From NCBI GenBank assembly GCA_008638375.1, contig CM018035.1, positions 32,224,807 through 32,288,806 on the forward strand: 64,000 nt of DNA. The letters are read 5' to 3'. This DNA is from Nyssa sinensis. Taxonomy: Eukaryota > Streptophyta > Magnoliopsida > Cornales > Nyssaceae. The translations under genes and the position numbers were made by a program. The notes under the pieces were generated by a model that made no database searches, had not been told where the DNA came from, and saw only the letters and a program-made list of their open reading frames with translations. The number at the start of each line of letters is the position of its first letter. The stretch's first letter is position 1. Positions 47,411 to 58,271 of the stretch are shown here, piece by piece.

Positions 47411-49799
47411 TTTCATCCGGTTATTCTATGCAAACAAAATGTGTATATATATATATATATATCATATTAAATAAATTTAATTAAATTAAATAGTCGAAAA
47501 ATGCCCGGTGTCCAAATGAGATGAGTTATATATGTATTCTTACTATCTCGGACCTCCTGAGTCCATTGGTGAGGTCCATGACATGAGATGAGGTCTCGAA
47601 AAAAATTTAAGACCCATAAATATGTCAAAATGACCAAAATGCCCCTGCCCTATAAATGAGTCAAACGAGGTCCAAATTAAATAAAAAAAAATAAAGGATT
47701 TTGACTAATTAAAACATTCTGCATCTAATGGTTGGGTCCGTTTCATGAGATGGGATTCCGAAAAATTTAGACACGTTAAGGTATAAATTACCAAATTGCC
47801 CCTAACATGTCCTAAGCCGAATTAAATTCTAAGAAAGCCTAAATTGACTTTCTTCGACGTTCTGGACTCTATGGTAGAGTCCATTCCTCTAAAAGAAGTG
47901 TCTAAAATAAAAGGACATAAAATTTGATGAATAGCATCTGTCAGATGACTATAAACTGAAATATTGCCGAAATACTAAACTAAGGCAAGTACGAGGAAAT
48001 GAGGTACGAGAAGATACAACGCGTTACCATGTGAAGTAATTAAATTTAGATTAAAGTTAATGGAACTACCAGAAGAGTATAAATTGAAATGAATTTAATC
48101 CCTAACACATTATGTAATACCCCGACCCAAATTAGAGGCTATTAAGCTGTTGTGTTGAAATTGGAAATCAACACCTTTAGTAACAAGGTCGGTGTCGACC
48201 CCGACGCACGAACCTTAAGTAAGTGTCCTGAAAAGTCAGGATGACTGTACATCACTTTCGTTGCAATCACCAACATGTCGATTTTGATGATAATTACATT
48301 TTCACGTCAACTACCAATTGTTGATACGAGTACGAGAATTTGGACAAATATTACGAGAATACGAAGATTAGTACAAGATAATACATTTAAGAAAATAATT
48401 AATTTTTAAAGTAATTAATTATTTTAAGTATAAGAAATAAATTGTAACAATTAATATACATAATTAAATATAGAAATATATATATATATATATTGTATAA
48501 ATAATTATAACCTTAAATATATATATATATATAATTATAAATGAATATATATGTGTATGTGAATGCATGCATGTATGCCAAATTAAGTATGTATGGAATG
48601 TATGTATAATAGAGCATGCTATTGCCCAAAGTGTACAAAAGTGGGAGAGGTATGTGTATTATCCAAGGTGTATTAGGGTTGAACTTTGTATATATATACA
48701 TATATATATATATATATGTGAGTCAAACACCACACACACACACAACCGGCCACTCATGGCCTGCCCAACAGTGGCAATTCAGGCCACTCATGAAGAAACC
48801 TGAAATGGGTTAAACCAAAGAGAGGGGGCAATCAGAAATTTCAATGATTTCTTCTCCTTATACATAATACATGGTGCTTATACACACAAACACAACCATC
48901 CGAGAGTGAGGGAGAGATTGAAGGAATTTCTGAGACATTCAGAAGTAGGAAGCAAGGAGCAAGGGAGAGAGAAACAATTTGAAACAAGGTAAACCCTTAA
49001 ACACTTGAATTTCTCTCTCTAGGAATTTTATATGTATGAATCTGTTTTAAGCCTTTAATCTAGCATATATGATGATTAGGATGAATATACATGAATTATG
49101 CATGAAAATCTAGACCTAAAACACCTAAGAAACACAGGCCGTACACAAGGCAGCCATGGATGGACCTTGCTTGGAGCAGGTCTGAACCAACTTTCCCTAA
49201 ACCAAATTTGGTCTATCAAGACCTCAAGAAGACCCTAAGAGCATCCTAAAAACCTATATACGCGATCAAAAATCCCAAAGAAAGACCTCCAAACATAGAC
49301 TTGCAGGTTACGGGTTTACAACCCAAACCCTTAAACTCTCATGTAAACCAACATACATGAATGGGATTTGAATCCTCATGAAGAGGGGATCAAAATAAAC
49401 CCAACCACACTAAAAATGATGGAGAAATGACCATGAACGACCCATGAACAGATTCGGATTATCGTGGCTTAAACCGAGCTTTTGAGCCACATTCAAATCT
49501 CCAAATGAATGCCAAAACACTCCATAATGTTTTAGAAACATTTTAGGTTGAAAACAGCAGCAAAAAAGTTGGCCAAAATCCACAAAATAGGAAGAAATGG
49601 AAACCTGCAACTAGGGTTACAGTGGGGAAGAAATGGGGAAGACGATAGTGAGTTGACTCGGTCTTTTAAAATTTCCGTGTCGACTCGGACGCGTGGCAGC
49701 CTCTGGGCTTGCCACCGAATTAATGGGGCGACGTCGTTTTGGGCATTGGGATATATATATATATATAACGGTTTAAATTAAAAGAAAAAGGAAGGATTT

Positions 49800-49880
49800 G
49801 TTGCTACGGGGTATCGAACCCCTGACCCCCACGCGCCCATGCACGCCCTTTTCCACTCGGCCACGCATGCACGTGTGCCA
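49800..49880 (-). other. tRNA-like module 2, antisense to A8
   Basis: Box A-like GTGGCCGAGTGG (49853-49864, minus) and box B-like GGTTCGATACC (49810-49820, minus). Strong match to box B GGTTCGANNCC. Confidence 0.65.
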
Positions 49881-49936
49881 TATATGCGAACCAATATATA
49901 TATGTAATATAGTTAATTAAATCCAAAAATTAAAAA

Positions 49937-50015
49937 GGTGCAACTGCACCTGGTGAGATTCGAACGTGCGTGGTATGGGGAGGGAGGTGACACGCTGGCC
50001 AGCGTGCCACCCTAT
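49937..50015 (-). other. tRNA-like module 1, antisense to A8
   Basis: Minus strand carries a GGCACGCTGGCC region near 50000 and a box B-like ACGTTCGAATCTC near 49958-49970, followed by ACCAGGTGCAGTTGCACC. Confidence 0.5.
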
Positions 50016-50669
50016 TCAACCTGTTCAAATTACGTACTAAATAATATATATATTACACTTAATTAAGATTAATTTAATTAAATGGAATTAATTAAATTAA
50101 ATGCTCTGAAATGGCCCGTTGTCCAAAAATTACAAGTTATATATGTAACCTTACTATCTCGGACCCTCTGAGTCCATTGGTGAGGTCTGTGACATGAGAT
50201 GAGGCCCCGAAAAATTTAAGACTCCTAAAAATGTCAAAATGACCAAATTGCCCTTCCCCCTAAACAAGTCAAACGAAGTCCGAATTAAACAAATAAATAG
50301 TGTATCCTTACTATTTTGGATACTCTGGGACCGATGGTAGGGTCCATTTTAAGAGACGGGACCCGAAAAAAAAATAAAGACACGTAAAAGGGTAAAATGA
50401 CCAAATTACCCCTAGTACACCAAAAGCCAAATTAAACCAAAGAAGGTCTAAACTGACTTTCTTCGACGCTCCGGACTCAATGGTAGAGTCTATTCAACCA
50501 CAAGAAATGTCTAAAATAAAAATACATAAAATTTGATAAATAGCATCTGTCAGATGACTATAAATTAAAGTGATGCCAAAGTACTAATCTACGGCATATA
50601 CAAGGACATGACAACACATCAACTCTAGAATAAAAAATTTCTAACTCATAAATTGATCTTAGGTAAATC

Positions 50670-51147
50670 ATGGAAGAACAACGAACCAAGTACACAATCA
50701 TGACCAAGGCCCAAAGGGCCAAGGACCCTAAGCAACAGGCCTTCATGCAAGAGCTGTTGCGTCGACAGAGAGTAATCAACAGATTTGTCAAGATAGCCAA
50801 GGCGACAGAGGTCGTCTCGGTAAGCCCTTTCATGTTCAAATCACCCACCAAGGCCATGGTGGCGGAGGCTAAAAAGAAGAAGGAAGAAGAAAGGAAATTG
50901 GAAGAAGAGAGAGAGAATACAGAAACCTTAGCCGAATGGCGTCGCAGGTAATATTATTATCATTAAGAACCTAAGTTACTAGTTCTGTATTATAGTTATA
51001 AGACAGACAGGTATGACAAGTTAGGCTTCTCACAGTCTACACTTAGTGAGTTGTGGAGTTAATTAAGTACATATGAAAATTTATGAAATTTTCATGAATC
51101 TTGATAGGCTAAGGAAAGAGAGAGTAAAAGGGAAGGCGCCTCAGTAG
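50670..51147 (+). CDS. Small LTR-borne ORF, two putative exons, unknown function
   Basis: Exon 1 starts at ATG 50670 (an in-frame ATG 30 bases later is also possible). It encodes a basic start, KDPKQQAFMQELLRRQRVIN near residues 24-43, VSPFMFKSP at about 51-59, and a K/E-rich helix-like tail ending LAEWRRR. The donor-like AG|GTAATA lies at 50950; unspliced, the frame stops at 51 bp-level TAA immediately, giving 93 residues. An acceptor TTGATAG ends at 51107 and exon 2 reads RKERVKGKAPQ before TAG 51145-51147. A1 and A3 share exon order, phase and the KGK(A/V) ending. No catalytic motif. It lies on the sense strand of the LTR. Confidence 0.55.
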
Positions 51148-51851
51148 AGCTAACCCTAAAGGACCAAGGTGAGTAACCCTGTATTTGAACTGGAGATTTA
51201 ACTCCATATATTTGAAGAAGTTTTAAGCTCAAGTCATTGCAGCCTTTGAATATCAAATTCAGTCTTTATATGATTCCGTTCTTTTAAAATATTCTATTAC
51301 GGCATGCTTATTAAATGTTTTAAATTCAGCTCTTTACTTGAAAATACATCAGCATGTCTAAATCAAATGCAAACCTCTTTAATATTCTGAATTTGATTAG
51401 CACGTGTATTTGAAGCTTTATTGTAGAATTTATACATTTCATGCTTTAAATGTTCATGAAAAATATCTATTGAAGAAGTCATGTGACAAATGTTTTATAA
51501 GATAAACGGTACTAAGTACCACCCCCTATTATGGTTGAAATCCTTCGGGATTCAACAGTACATGCCCGGTAGAAGGATCTAATCCCCCAGGCAAATGAGA
51601 TATCTCCATCGACAGTATTGGCAGTAAAATGGGAGTCTGGTTCGAAACAGATTCCGCCTAACAAAAGAGAAAAGATGACAAGTGATTTTGAAAATAGAAG
51701 TAGGTATTATCCCTATTCTATTTCACGTGTTTATATGCTTTTAAATTGCATATGCTCTATTTGAAGAAAATGTGTATTTAGCTTGAATACTTTAATTGTT
51801 CAAAGCTATTGTTTTAAGAATGCATATACTCTGTGTTCTAAAATGTACAAG

Positions 51852-51905
51852 CAATTGGTAGTGAGTATTTCATAAACCCTCATGTGCTAAAACCACTACC
51901 AGTTG
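51852..51905 (+). other. Conserved LTR stem-loop (A8)
   Basis: Arms CAATTGGTAGTG and CACTACCAGTTG pair at all 12 positions (one wobble); loop of 30 bases. Confidence 0.85.
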
Positions 51906-53521
51906 AAAAACCCCATGACGAATGCAGGAATTACTCACAAGCTTTGATTAGCTTACCCGGATTTTATCCGCCCCCCCTTTCAGGTGACTAATGGCAGATC
52001 GAATTTTTGAAGACATTAAGGATGAACCTAGCTTTTGGGAAGATTTGCTTAAGTAGTTTTTGGGAAAAATCACATGAACTTTGATTAGTATATTTTGTAT
52101 TTCCGGACAGTCTAAGGACATGTATTAAGCCCCACGGGGTAGTTGAATTAAGATTGTAATTATAAAGTCTTTTAAGTTTTAGTTATGCTCTGAATGTATG
52201 ATTATACATGTATACCGAAATGTGAAGAGTGGCAGTATCGGACGGATGTGCAAATTTAAAAAAAAAAAAAAAGATTTTCACGCTTCCGCAACCACATGAA
52301 GCATATCTATTCGATACCGCTACCTATGCGAGCCTTGTCTCGAGGCCTTCGGGTCTCGGGGCGGCGATCGCGATCCGGTAATCCGCGCAGGGTGGGTTTC
52401 GGGTCGTGACACATTAAGTTGTGTCGTAGGCTAAGAGTACGAGTCGAATTTAGTATATCCGAGATTATGGAATGTTCGTACATCAGTTAGGATTAAATAC
52501 GATCTAAGCATAAGTTAAGAAGCATCAGTAGGTGATATTTCAGTGATGTGAAGTTAATGAGATTATATATGAATTGTTCTTAGGAACTACAGAAGAAGTG
52601 GGGAAAGCGCATTATTAGGACTGACCTAAGGACCAAGGTGAGTAACCCTGTGTTTGAAATGGAGATTTAACTCCATGAATTTGAAGAAGTTTTAAGTTCA
52701 ATTTATTTGAAGCCTTGAATATCAAATTCAGTATCATATGATTCCTGTTTTAAAATGTTTTCTACTTTCATAAACTGTATTGTGACATGCTGGGTGCTTG
52801 GTTTGAATCACGGTTTTCCTTTTTAATTATGTTTTAGCATGTCTGGGTTTAAAATGCTAAATTTTCATAAATGTTCTGAATTTGATTATTCCAAATATTG
52901 AAGTTTTATTGCAGAAGTTATATATTTCATGTTTTAAAAAAATTCATGAAAAATACCTATTGAAGAAGCCATGTGATAAGTTATGTATATTTCATGCTTT
53001 AAATATTCATGAAAAGTATTTATTGAAGTAGCCATGTGATAAATGTTTTATAAGATAAATGGTGTTTAAAGCACCCCCTATGATGGTTGAAATCCTTCGG
53101 GATTCAACAGTAAATGTCACATAGTCAGGATTTTGGGTTTCTTCGGAACTCAATTGCCCTGTCATATGAAATGCCCGGTAGCAGGATCTAATCCCCCAGG
53201 CAAATATGATTGGCAGCATTGGCAGTAAAAATGGGAGTCTAGTTCGAAATAGATTCTACCTAATCAAAGAGAAAAGATGACAAATGTTTTTGGAAATGGA
53301 AGCAGGTTTTACCCCCATTTTCCTATGCATGTTTATATGTTTTGAAGTAACGCTTTTGAAAATTGAAGCAGGTTTTTACCCCCATTTTATTATACATGTT
53401 TATATGCTTTTAAATTGCATATGCTCTATTTGAAGAAATGTGTATTTAGCTTGAATACTTTAAATGTTTCAAAGCTATCTGTTTTAAGAATGCATATACT
53501 CTGTGTTCTAAAATGTACGAG

Positions 53522-53574
53522 CAATTGGTAATGAGTATTTTATAAACTCTCATGTGCTAAACCACTACCAGTTG
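53522..53574 (+). other. Conserved LTR stem-loop (A6)
   Basis: Arms CAATTGGTAATG and CACTACCAGTTG; one mismatch in 12. Confidence 0.75.
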
Positions 53575-53891
53575 AAACCCCATGACGAATGCAGGAATTA
53601 CTCATAAGTTTAGATTAGCTTACCCGAATTTTTATTCGGACCCCCCTTTCAGGTGATTGATGGCAAATTGATTTTGAAGACAAGGATGATGAGTCTAGCT
53701 CTTTCAGGAAGACGTGTTTAAGTAGCTCCTTTTAGGAAATCATATGAACTCTGGTAGCATGTTTTGTATTAGCAGACAATGTAAGATTATGTATTAAGCC
53801 CCTTGGGGTAATAGACATGTAATGTTATTAAAATCTTTAAGCCTTTAGTGATGCTCTGAATGTATGATCATGTGTACCGCATGGTGAATAA

Positions 53892-53994
53892 CGGCAGTAT
53901 CGGACGGATGTGCAAATTTCAAAATGAGAAAAGAAAAGAAAAAGTTTTTCACGCTTCCACAACCACATGAAGCACATCTATTCGATACCGCTGC
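53892..53994 (+). other. Imperfect inverted repeat around a purine-rich tract (A6 3' end)
   Basis: Arms CGGCAGTATCGGACGGATG(TGC) at 53892-53913 and its near-complement at 53972-53994 enclose GAGAAAAGAAAAGAAAAAG. Equivalent arms are seen in A1 (2990-3110), A3, A4, A7 and A8. Confidence 0.6.
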
Positions 53995-54284
53995 AGATGC
54001 GAGCCTTAACCCTCAGGTCCCCAGGCCCGAGGGTGGCGGTCGCGATTCGGGGATCCGCACGGCATGGGATTCCGGGTCGTGACACTTCCATAATTATAAG
54101 ATAACCAATTGTAAACTAATGGATAAGCTTTCAAAACATATGATTATTCATAGGGAACAACATGATCATTCTATGAGTTCAATAAAAGATATGATATCAA
54201 TAAATATTTTTTATGCACATTCTGTTCAGGGCTTGGCACCCCCTTGGTTATTAAGGCTCGGCATACTTTCAATAAAAGTGCACA

Positions 54285-54530
54285 TCCAAGTTCATTCCCC
54301 TTCGAACCACTCATCCAGGTCCACTCCCACTTCGAACAACGTCCAGGTCCACTTCCACTTCGAACCACATCCAAGTCCACTCCCACTTTGAACCACATCC
54401 AAGCTCACTCCCCCTTTGAACCACTGGACCTTGCTCATCCAAATTCACTCCCCCTTCGAACCATTGGATAGCACACCTTCAAAAACGCTCATCCAGGTCC
54501 ACTCCCCCTTCGGGCTACTGGATAGCATAG
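54285..54530. repeat. 28-30-bp minisatellite, about 8 copies
   Basis: The unit tccaggtccactcccccttc plus gaaccac(a) varies in length; not seen in C1. Confidence 0.75.
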
Positions 54531-55629
54531 CGACTTTCAAATATTCAAGCAAGGTATAAATATGAACAAGTAATCATATTAGCAATCATATACGCATCTT
54601 TTTCCATATGTCCTTTATTGACTTTGACCCGTAGGTCCATCAACTCGGAAAAGCATCAAATGGACGTTGTAATTGAGTACAACTCTGGGTACTCATAATA
54701 TATCATGATCATCATAATTTCATGAAGAGTGTACATATATAGAATATCATTCATTTTCTCAACAGTGAGAACATAGAACATAACAGTTGGCATGGTACAA
54801 AGTGGTCAACATTCATGATCAAGATATAACAATCAATTTCTCAATAATGTCCATAAGATAGAACAAGTATCACATTGTGGAATCAATCAACATCAAGTAT
54901 GTATAAGACTACAAAATTAGCAGCATTAAGGGATAACTTTGTGATGTGGCTAGAAACAACTACATGTAAGAGTTCGAGGCTTTACTTACATACAAAATGT
55001 ATAAGCGATCACGATCAAGATATAGTGGTCAAATGCTCAATATGTCCACAAGATAGAATGAACATGAAATTGTGGAACCAATAACATTGGGTACGTATAA
55101 GAGTACAAACTTAGCAGTAAAAGGAATAATCATGGTTGAGAAAATCACATATAAGAGTTACAAGATTTTCTTACCTTTAACAGTTCGTTCTTTCTCAGTA
55201 ATTAGTCACTTTCCCTTTTCCTTTCGAAGACCCTATTCATTTAGTAAATAGTTCTCAGTTCAATGCTACGTGTAGCCTAATTCCTAGAATTAGTCAAGTA
55301 CACATATCAACATCATAAATGTCTTATTTAGTAAAATGAACTCAAACAATGAGTTTAGAACGTCGAAAAAAAAATAGATTTAGGCTTTTGCGGATCTCAA
55401 ATTGGCTTTGGGCATTACGAGGGGCAAAATGGTGATTTTACACCTTTACAAGTCTTAATTTTTTGAGACTCTAATCTCGTGAAACGAACCCTTCCATTGG
55501 GTTTGGAATGCCCAAAATAATAGGATTACACTATACACTTAACTCATTTGGACTCCAAAAATTATTTTAATATTTAATTAATTTAATTAATTTATTTACA
55601 TAATATTATATATTATTTAAATCAAAATA

Positions 55630-55735
55630 TAACCACACGTGCCTCAGTGGCACGGTGGTCCGCGTATGGGGTGTAAGTGCCCACACGCGTGCTTGGTCCG
55701 AGGGTTGAAACTCGGGGGCAGTAGCCCTTCTATTT
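55630..55735 (+). other. tRNA-like module, antisense to C2
   Basis: Box A-like GTGCCTCAGTGGCACGGTGG near 55640 and box B-like GGGTTGAAACTC near 55702. Weaker than the A modules. Confidence 0.4.
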
Positions 55736-57412
55736 TTTCTATATATTCTTAGGCCAAACAGTGGATATGGCAAAATAGGGATAGGCTATCCATATCCTAA
55801 ACAAGTTCAATTCAATCAATTTACTATCCCTACAACCAAACACCTCTGTTTTCATTTTAATTTAAATCAAAACTGTGTCGTTTCAATTAAGAGTCTAAGT
55901 GTGCGATGGGCTAGGCCCCGACCTGAACTTAGATCTGACCTAAACCTTGACCCCGACCTGCACAGTCCTCTTCCCCCTCATTTTTTTGGCGACTCTCCGG
56001 TCATCTTCTCTGACACGGATGAACTTTTTCGACGGAGTTTTAAATAATTTCAAATGGGATAAATTTCTATATTCTTTAAGGATTCCATTCTAGTTTCCAA
56101 ATTGGGTTTTGATGTTTGGAGAGGCTTGAAATAGGGTTGAACAGTTGGGCTCTGGTGAGAGCCCCACTTTTCGATGAGTCACTATTTTTCTATTTCGTGG
56201 CTTTCTACATAGTATTTCTTCTCCATTTTTCTTTCTATATGCTTCTAAGTTTGAGGGGAACAATTCCCCAATCCTCTAATGTTTTAAAACCATCAAAATA
56301 CCTCACCACTAAAAATCATCACAAACCTGCAACTTGGTTTTTCTCTCTTATTTCTCTACTATTTTACTCACGGTTTCTTCTTAAAGTTTCCATTCTTCCT
56401 ATAGATTATGGTCCTATATTTTTAAAAGCTCTAACATGCATTTTTACAAAACCCAAAAATAAAATTCAGAGAGAAAAATGACTAAGAGGCCTTACCTCTG
56501 GTTTTCAATTTCAGTTGCAGCACTTAGCCTCTTTCTCTCTTTCCTTAGCTGCTTCTTCTTGCCTTCCTTTCCTTCTCCTTGTTTTTCTATCTTTTTCTTT
56601 CTAATTTGTATGCATTGTGTGCATGTATAGATAGGCGGTTCCACCGTCTTTCTTTCTGCCTCTCTTTCTCTTTCTCTCTTCCTCTCTCAGTTTCTTCTCT
56701 TTTTTCTTAATTTTTTATTCAAGATATTTATATGTAATATATATATGCACCGCCGCACACAAACCCACCTATTCACACACACACACCCTGCCAACATGCA
56801 CTACACACACCCTCTCACATACACTACTGCTCCTACACAGTCACTTCCTTTTCCTTTTTCCTTTTCTTTTCTATTTTATTTTGTTTTAAATAACTAGATA
56901 TTTGTATATTAATATATATATATATATATACACACATCCAGTTGACACATATACATTACTCATGCTCACACACACAAACCGACACACACACATAGTGCTG
57001 TACACACTCCCTCACTTACATATATACACGTATACAACACATGCACACACTAAACACTCACACACACACACACACACTCAATATATATATATATATACAC
57101 ACATACACTACACACTTGTTGCACACAGATATTCCATATGTATACACATATATTTAACATACACACACACACACTGTTACTCACATACATATATGCATAC
57201 TAATACATATATGTATGTACATACCCATATATGTATATATATATGTACGCATATATAGATATATATATATCCATTGCCTTGCTCCGGTATTATTTGGACA
57301 CTCGAGACTTTTCGAATTCAAAACTGGACTATTTATTTAATATAGAAAAATGAACCCTAACATTTCGGGTTTATAGCACTTGCTCGGTTACATTTTGGGC
57401 CGAGGTATTACA

Positions 57413-57720
57413 CACCTCAACACCATTCATGCGACCCAAAACTATGAACCGTAACAAGTGCCTCCAACTATTAATGTCAAGGTCGGTAGGGCATATGTTG
57501 AACCATTGAGAAATTTCCTAATTAGGGGATGGAAGGAAAACCTAAGCCCAATCTCGAACCACTCGAGATAGACACAAATCTTGCCCAAACCAATATCAGA
57601 TGAGTGATCCATTGGTCCAGGTGCCCTACAAGTCACATTTGAGGGGAAGTCAAAAGCAGCCCTCAAAGCACCTAACATGCCCTGAGTGATGGCACTTTCT
57701 CACTCCTCCCTTTAGAAAGG
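57413..57720 (-). pseudogene. Element D antisense extra ORF: middle part
   Basis: The minus strand from 57678 reads MLGALRAAFDFPSN, then ICVYLEWFEIGLRFSFHPLI and RKFLNG, consistent with the Transposase_28-type domain (usual FxxGLRLPxxPLxRxFL). The frame is lost near 57442. C2 lies on one side and A9 on the other. Confidence 0.7.
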
Positions 57721-58214
57721 TGTCATGACCCGGAATCCGGCCTCTACGGATCCCGAATCGCGACCGCCACCCTTCGGCCTGTGGGCCATCGAGTCAGGCT
57801 TCACGTGAGCAACGACGCCGAACGGCTAGTAATAGGGCCAGGATTGGCAAATTGCGGAAGCGTGAAAAAATTTTTCTTTTCGCACGCCCGCTCGGTACCG
57901 TCGCTTCTTCTTCTTCTTCGGAGCGATAAACAAATAATATACATTCAGAGCATACTAAAAATTTAAAGTTATACATATTACATATCTATTGCCTCTCGAG
58001 CTTAGGTATATATTTGTCCAAAATTTACTACATCAAAATTTGGCCAATTACGGGTCCTAGTACTTCCAAAATTCTTAATCAAAATGGAGCTGCCAATCTC
58101 CAATCCTCAAATTGGGTAAGGCTCCCATCTATCATCATCACTTAAAAAATGTTAGGGAATGGGGTAAGCTTCGAAAAGCCCAGTGAGTAATTCTAAGCAC
58201 TTTGTCATAGGTTT

Positions 58215-58271
58215 CAACTGGTAGTGGGTTAGTTATAAGAGAAGGTTCATATAAACATACACTACCAATTG
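58215..58271 (-). other. Conserved LTR stem-loop (A9)
   Basis: Sense arms CAATTGGTAGTG and CACTACCAGTTG; all 12 positions pair, one as wobble. Confidence 0.8.

Larger units (their letters stand above)
46775..48112 (+). mobile_element. Family A large LTR, copy A6, segment 3
   Basis: It resumes at the ACAAA duplicate. It holds a TA microsatellite (47127-47161), two antisense tRNA-like modules, GGTCC-type subrepeats beginning near 47547, 47713 and 47853, and ends at cctaacacatta where A8 is inserted. Confidence 0.88.
48113..52411 (+). mobile_element. Family A large LTR, copy A8 (complete, TSD CATTA)
   Basis: It begins TGTAATACCCCGACCCAA and ends GGGTTTCGGGTCGTGACA, flanked by CATTA at 48108-48112 and 52412-52416. 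Length 4299 bp. It is the best-preserved A copy: two antisense tRNA-like modules (49800-49880, 49937-50015), subrepeats (about 50155-50490), the longest small ORF (50670-51147), AAGGTGAGTAACC near 51166, stem-loop (51852-51905), TTACTCACAAGCTTTG near 51934 and a poly-A tract near 52258. It is nested in A6, a copy of the same family. Confidence 0.92.
52412..54084 (+). mobile_element. Family A large LTR, copy A6, segment 4
   Basis: It resumes at the CATTA duplicate (cattaagttgtgtcgtagg) and continues to GGGATTCCGGGTCGTGACA. It keeps the last small-ORF exon (GAACTAC...GGGAAAGCGCATTATTAG near 52583) but not the longer first exon. It includes the stem-loop (53522-53574) and an inverted repeat around a purine tract (53892-53994). 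CTTCC follows at 54085-54089. Confidence 0.9.
54085..57412 (-). mobile_element. Family C large LTR, copy C2, second segment
   Basis: It resumes at the CTTCC duplicate with sequence matching C1 5820-5900 (aactaatggataagctttca). It contains a 28-30-bp array (54285-54530), GGTCC subrepeats near 55330-55510, an antisense tRNA-like module, TA/CA-rich microsatellites at 56740-57265, and ends GGGCCGAGGTATTACA. CACCT follows. Confidence 0.88.

Noticed and set aside
56902..57258. A 118-codon frame of H/T/Y/I-rich peptide
   Set aside because: Pure CA/TA microsatellite translation.
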